DNA from: Eretmocerus hayati
Lineage: Eukaryota > Arthropoda > Insecta > Hymenoptera > Aphelinidae
Direction of reading: 5' to 3'
DNA: 64,000 nt
Assembly: GCA_029851415.1 (NCBI GenBank)
Contig: CM056743.1
Location: 63,766,186 to 63,830,185, forward strand
Shown here one piece after another: positions 61,917 through 64,000 of the stretch; the first letter of the stretch is position 1; the number at the start of each line of letters is the position of its first letter. Made by a program: the position numbers and the translations under genes. The notes beneath the pieces are model-generated. The model searched no databases. It was not told the DNA's origin and saw only the letters and a list, made by a program, of their open reading frames with translations.

Positions 61917-64000
61917 AGAGAGAGATTGATTGATTGATTGATATTGATTTTATTGAGGACGGGGGGTCAAGACCCCATTTGTCCAAATAACGAGTATACA
62001 TAAAGCATGTTTCATATGGAATATACTAAAGCTAAGTAAATATCTAAAGTAAGTGCTAGGTGGCATAAGCAAAAATATTTCAAAATTGTTTCAAATACAG
62101 TGAAGATCTCGGGGACTTATCTAAATTTTGACATCTGTTGGAATTCATAGCGAGGAGAGCTCTCAATACGAGAGATCAATTGTGTCCATTACGATGGTGG
62201 GGAAAGAGTATCGCGTAAGCATGGTGGGATAGCTAGTAGTCCTTCGCGAGAAGCGCACTTAAACCAACTGTCGCGATCACGATCCCGTAGAAAATTAAGA
62301 AGCATCTCTTTCAGGTTGCTTACGCTCATCGCAAAGTTCAGGCAGGGAAGATTATTCAATGGATACGAGGCACGGATGGTGAAAGATTGATTGAGGGCTT
62401 CTGTTCGGGGGGAACGATACGCGAGTGAGGCTTTGTCCTTCCTTTCAGACTGGCGCAAAGCAGGGTTCTCAATCGCGAGAGAAAATTTGGATCTCAAGTA
62501 CGTTGGCTCATTGTATTTTATGATCGCAATTGCGAGTGACCCAAGAAGGTATTCTCTTCGACTCTCAGCGGAGAGCCAGCTGAGACTTAGACGATAGGGT
62601 GTGACATTTGCTTGCCGCGGGATGTTCCCGTAGATGAATCTAATGCAAGCATTATGCAGACGATGGAGCTTCAGGTTTTGCTCCTTATTCAAACCAGTGA
62701 GCAACGCTGAGCCATAATCAAGATACGGCAAAACCAAGCTGCTCACAAGCTGCTGCTGCAGCGGGCGAGCCAAACTACGGGCAGCGATTCTTAGAGAGTA
62801 GAGAGAACCATGGACACGCTGGCTTATCTGGGTGATTTGTTTGCTCCAGTCAAGTGAACGATCAATGATCATACCTAGGCTCTTGATTTGTTTGGAGTAG
62901 GGTACTGATGTTCCCATTACTTGCACTTGCGGCAACTGGTCAAAATTAATCTCTTTTAGGTAGAGCTTGCTTCCTAAGATGATCACAGCTGTTTTAGATG
63001 CATTGAGCTTGAGACCATTTTCTGCTGCCCACTTAGCAACAGCTTGTGCATCCAGCGGAATAAGTGCAATGTGGTCAAGGAGCTCATTGGGAGGACAGTG
63101 CAGGTAGATGCTAGAGTCGTTGGCAAAAATATCACATTTGGTGTGCAATAAGCTTTCAGGGAGATCATTGATGAGTATAAGAAAGAGGAGGGGCCCAAGT
63201 ACACTCCCCTGAGGCACGCCAGTTACCAGTGAGGGCCAGGATTCGTGCGTCCCATTGTCAAGGCGAACAGCTTGGTAACGTCCGCTAAGATAATTAGCAA
63301 ACCAGCGAATGACGCGGTCACTGTATGCGATTTTCCTAAGCTTGAGCAGTAGCTTGGCATGGGGTAACGTATCGAATGCTTTCGAAAAATCGAAGGAAAT
63401 CAATATTGTAAGCATTCTTTCATAGCGGCACGGGTATCCTCCGAAATTCCGAGGAGGGCTGACTGGGTAGAATGATGAGGTCTGAAGCCCTGACTGACGT
63501 TCGTGGAGTAAATTCGAGCTAGACAAATGATCTGACAGTTGTTTGTGGACTACTCGTTCCAAAACCTTCGATAATTCAGAAAGTTGGGCAATGGGCCTGG
63601 TGTCGGTGGGCCCCTTAGGAGCAGGTATTTTCGGAAGAGGGATGATTGAGGCGCGCTTCCAAGCTGCAGGAAAATATCCCGATGAGAGAGAATCATTGAT
63701 CACACGCGTCAAGTGTGGTTGGATTGCAGGGAAAGCTAGTGCGGCCATGGATGAGGAAATCTCATCTGTGCCCATACCCTTAGATCTGCTGCTAGAAAAA
63801 GCTTGAGCAACATCAGCTTCACTAACAGGGGTGAAGTCGAATGTGGGAATGTTTGTTGGTAGTGGTATGGAGCAGATGCGATCGATTTCTTCGTCCTTCA
63901 AAACTTCGCCTGAGCTTGTCACAGCGGCATAGTGTTGATTCAACGTCGTCGCATCGAATAAATCCAAGGGGGACAATCGAGGTCGAGATACGATCCCTAG
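61917..64000 (-). mobile_element. LINE family B, copy B1 (runs off the right edge)
   Basis: The 3' part of a second CR1/L2-like family on the minus strand: 3' end CCGTCCTCAATAAAATCAATATCAATC, tail (AATC)n and then CTCTCTCT at 61917-61950. The 5' part lies beyond 64000. Copy B2 (39093-39163) shares the 3' end. Confidence 0.85.
62189..64000 (-). pseudogene. LINE B1 ORF2, reverse transcriptase
   Basis: A 595-residue frame (63976-62189) with RSKGMGTDEISSSMAALAFP, WKRASIIPLPKIPAPKG, TRPIAQLSELSKVLERV, ILISFDFSKAFDTLP (catalytic Asp), GVPQGSVLGPLLFLILINDL, then CDIFANDSSIYLHC. In the last block the first Asp of FADD is Asn. The segment between ERQSG and ISFDF (about 63500-63410) reads in the wrong frame: a +1 shift near 63495 is compensated near 63420, and the expected HxSTQSALL block lies in the other frame. 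The C-terminal part (LPYLDYGSALLTGLNKEQNL, LSLSWLSAESRREYLLGSLA) parallels family A. It is not active as it stands. Confidence 0.85.

Overview
This 64 kb window is eukaryotic, almost certainly insect, DNA and is close to wall-to-wall transposable elements. The insect assignment is inference. It rests on BEL/Pao, Ty3/gypsy, CR1/L2-like, R1-like, Tigger/pogo, hAT-like and piggyBac-like elements together, and on primer-binding sites matching the 3' ends of animal-type tRNA-Tyr and tRNA-Lys. The only host-like coding segment I recognise is one candidate exon of ALIX/PDCD6IP (37815-37992, + strand) with splice signals on both sides.

Left part (1-8456). A heavily frameshifted BEL/Pao element (BEL-1) lies on the minus strand and runs off the left edge. 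Reading leftwards it has gag, protease, RT, RNase H and the start of integrase. Two foldback elements sit in it. One (549-2057) has TAGGGTGGGCC ends and a perfect 8-bp target duplication. The other (6759-7592) has CACGGTG ends.

Middle (8457-35208). A single Ty3/gypsy retrotransposon is stretched over 26.7 kb by later insertions. It has TG...CA LTRs, a tRNA-Lys primer site, a polypurine tract and a TACAGT target duplication. Nested in it are a complete BEL/Pao element (11770-19451, GCTCT duplication, three in-frame stops), a solo-LTR-like insertion in the RT gene (23300-24601), a Tigger/pogo transposon in the integrase gene (25471-29341) that itself carries a CACGGTG foldback (26530-28463, AGGG duplication), and a LINE in the 3' LTR (32863-34868). 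The element also has an unusual third reading frame after pol.

Right part (35203-64000). A second TAGGGTGGGCC foldback (35565-37773), itself hit by a 300-bp piggyBac-like MITE, precedes the ALIX exon. The rest is a mosaic of LINEs: five copies of family A (CR1/L2-like), two of family B, an ORF1-only element (C) and an R1-like element (D). Most A-C junctions lie in (TC)n/(GA)n tracts, and their tails end in ATCT. One family A copy is split in ORF1 by a 4.95 kb foldback (55816-60765). Its arms are arrays rich in CGATCG, and its core is a chain of palindromes.

Almost every coding region is broken. The notable intact frames are the family A ORF1 (43878-45428) and the element C ORF1 (45977-46648). 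The biological content is the insertion history, the target choice and the foldback architectures.
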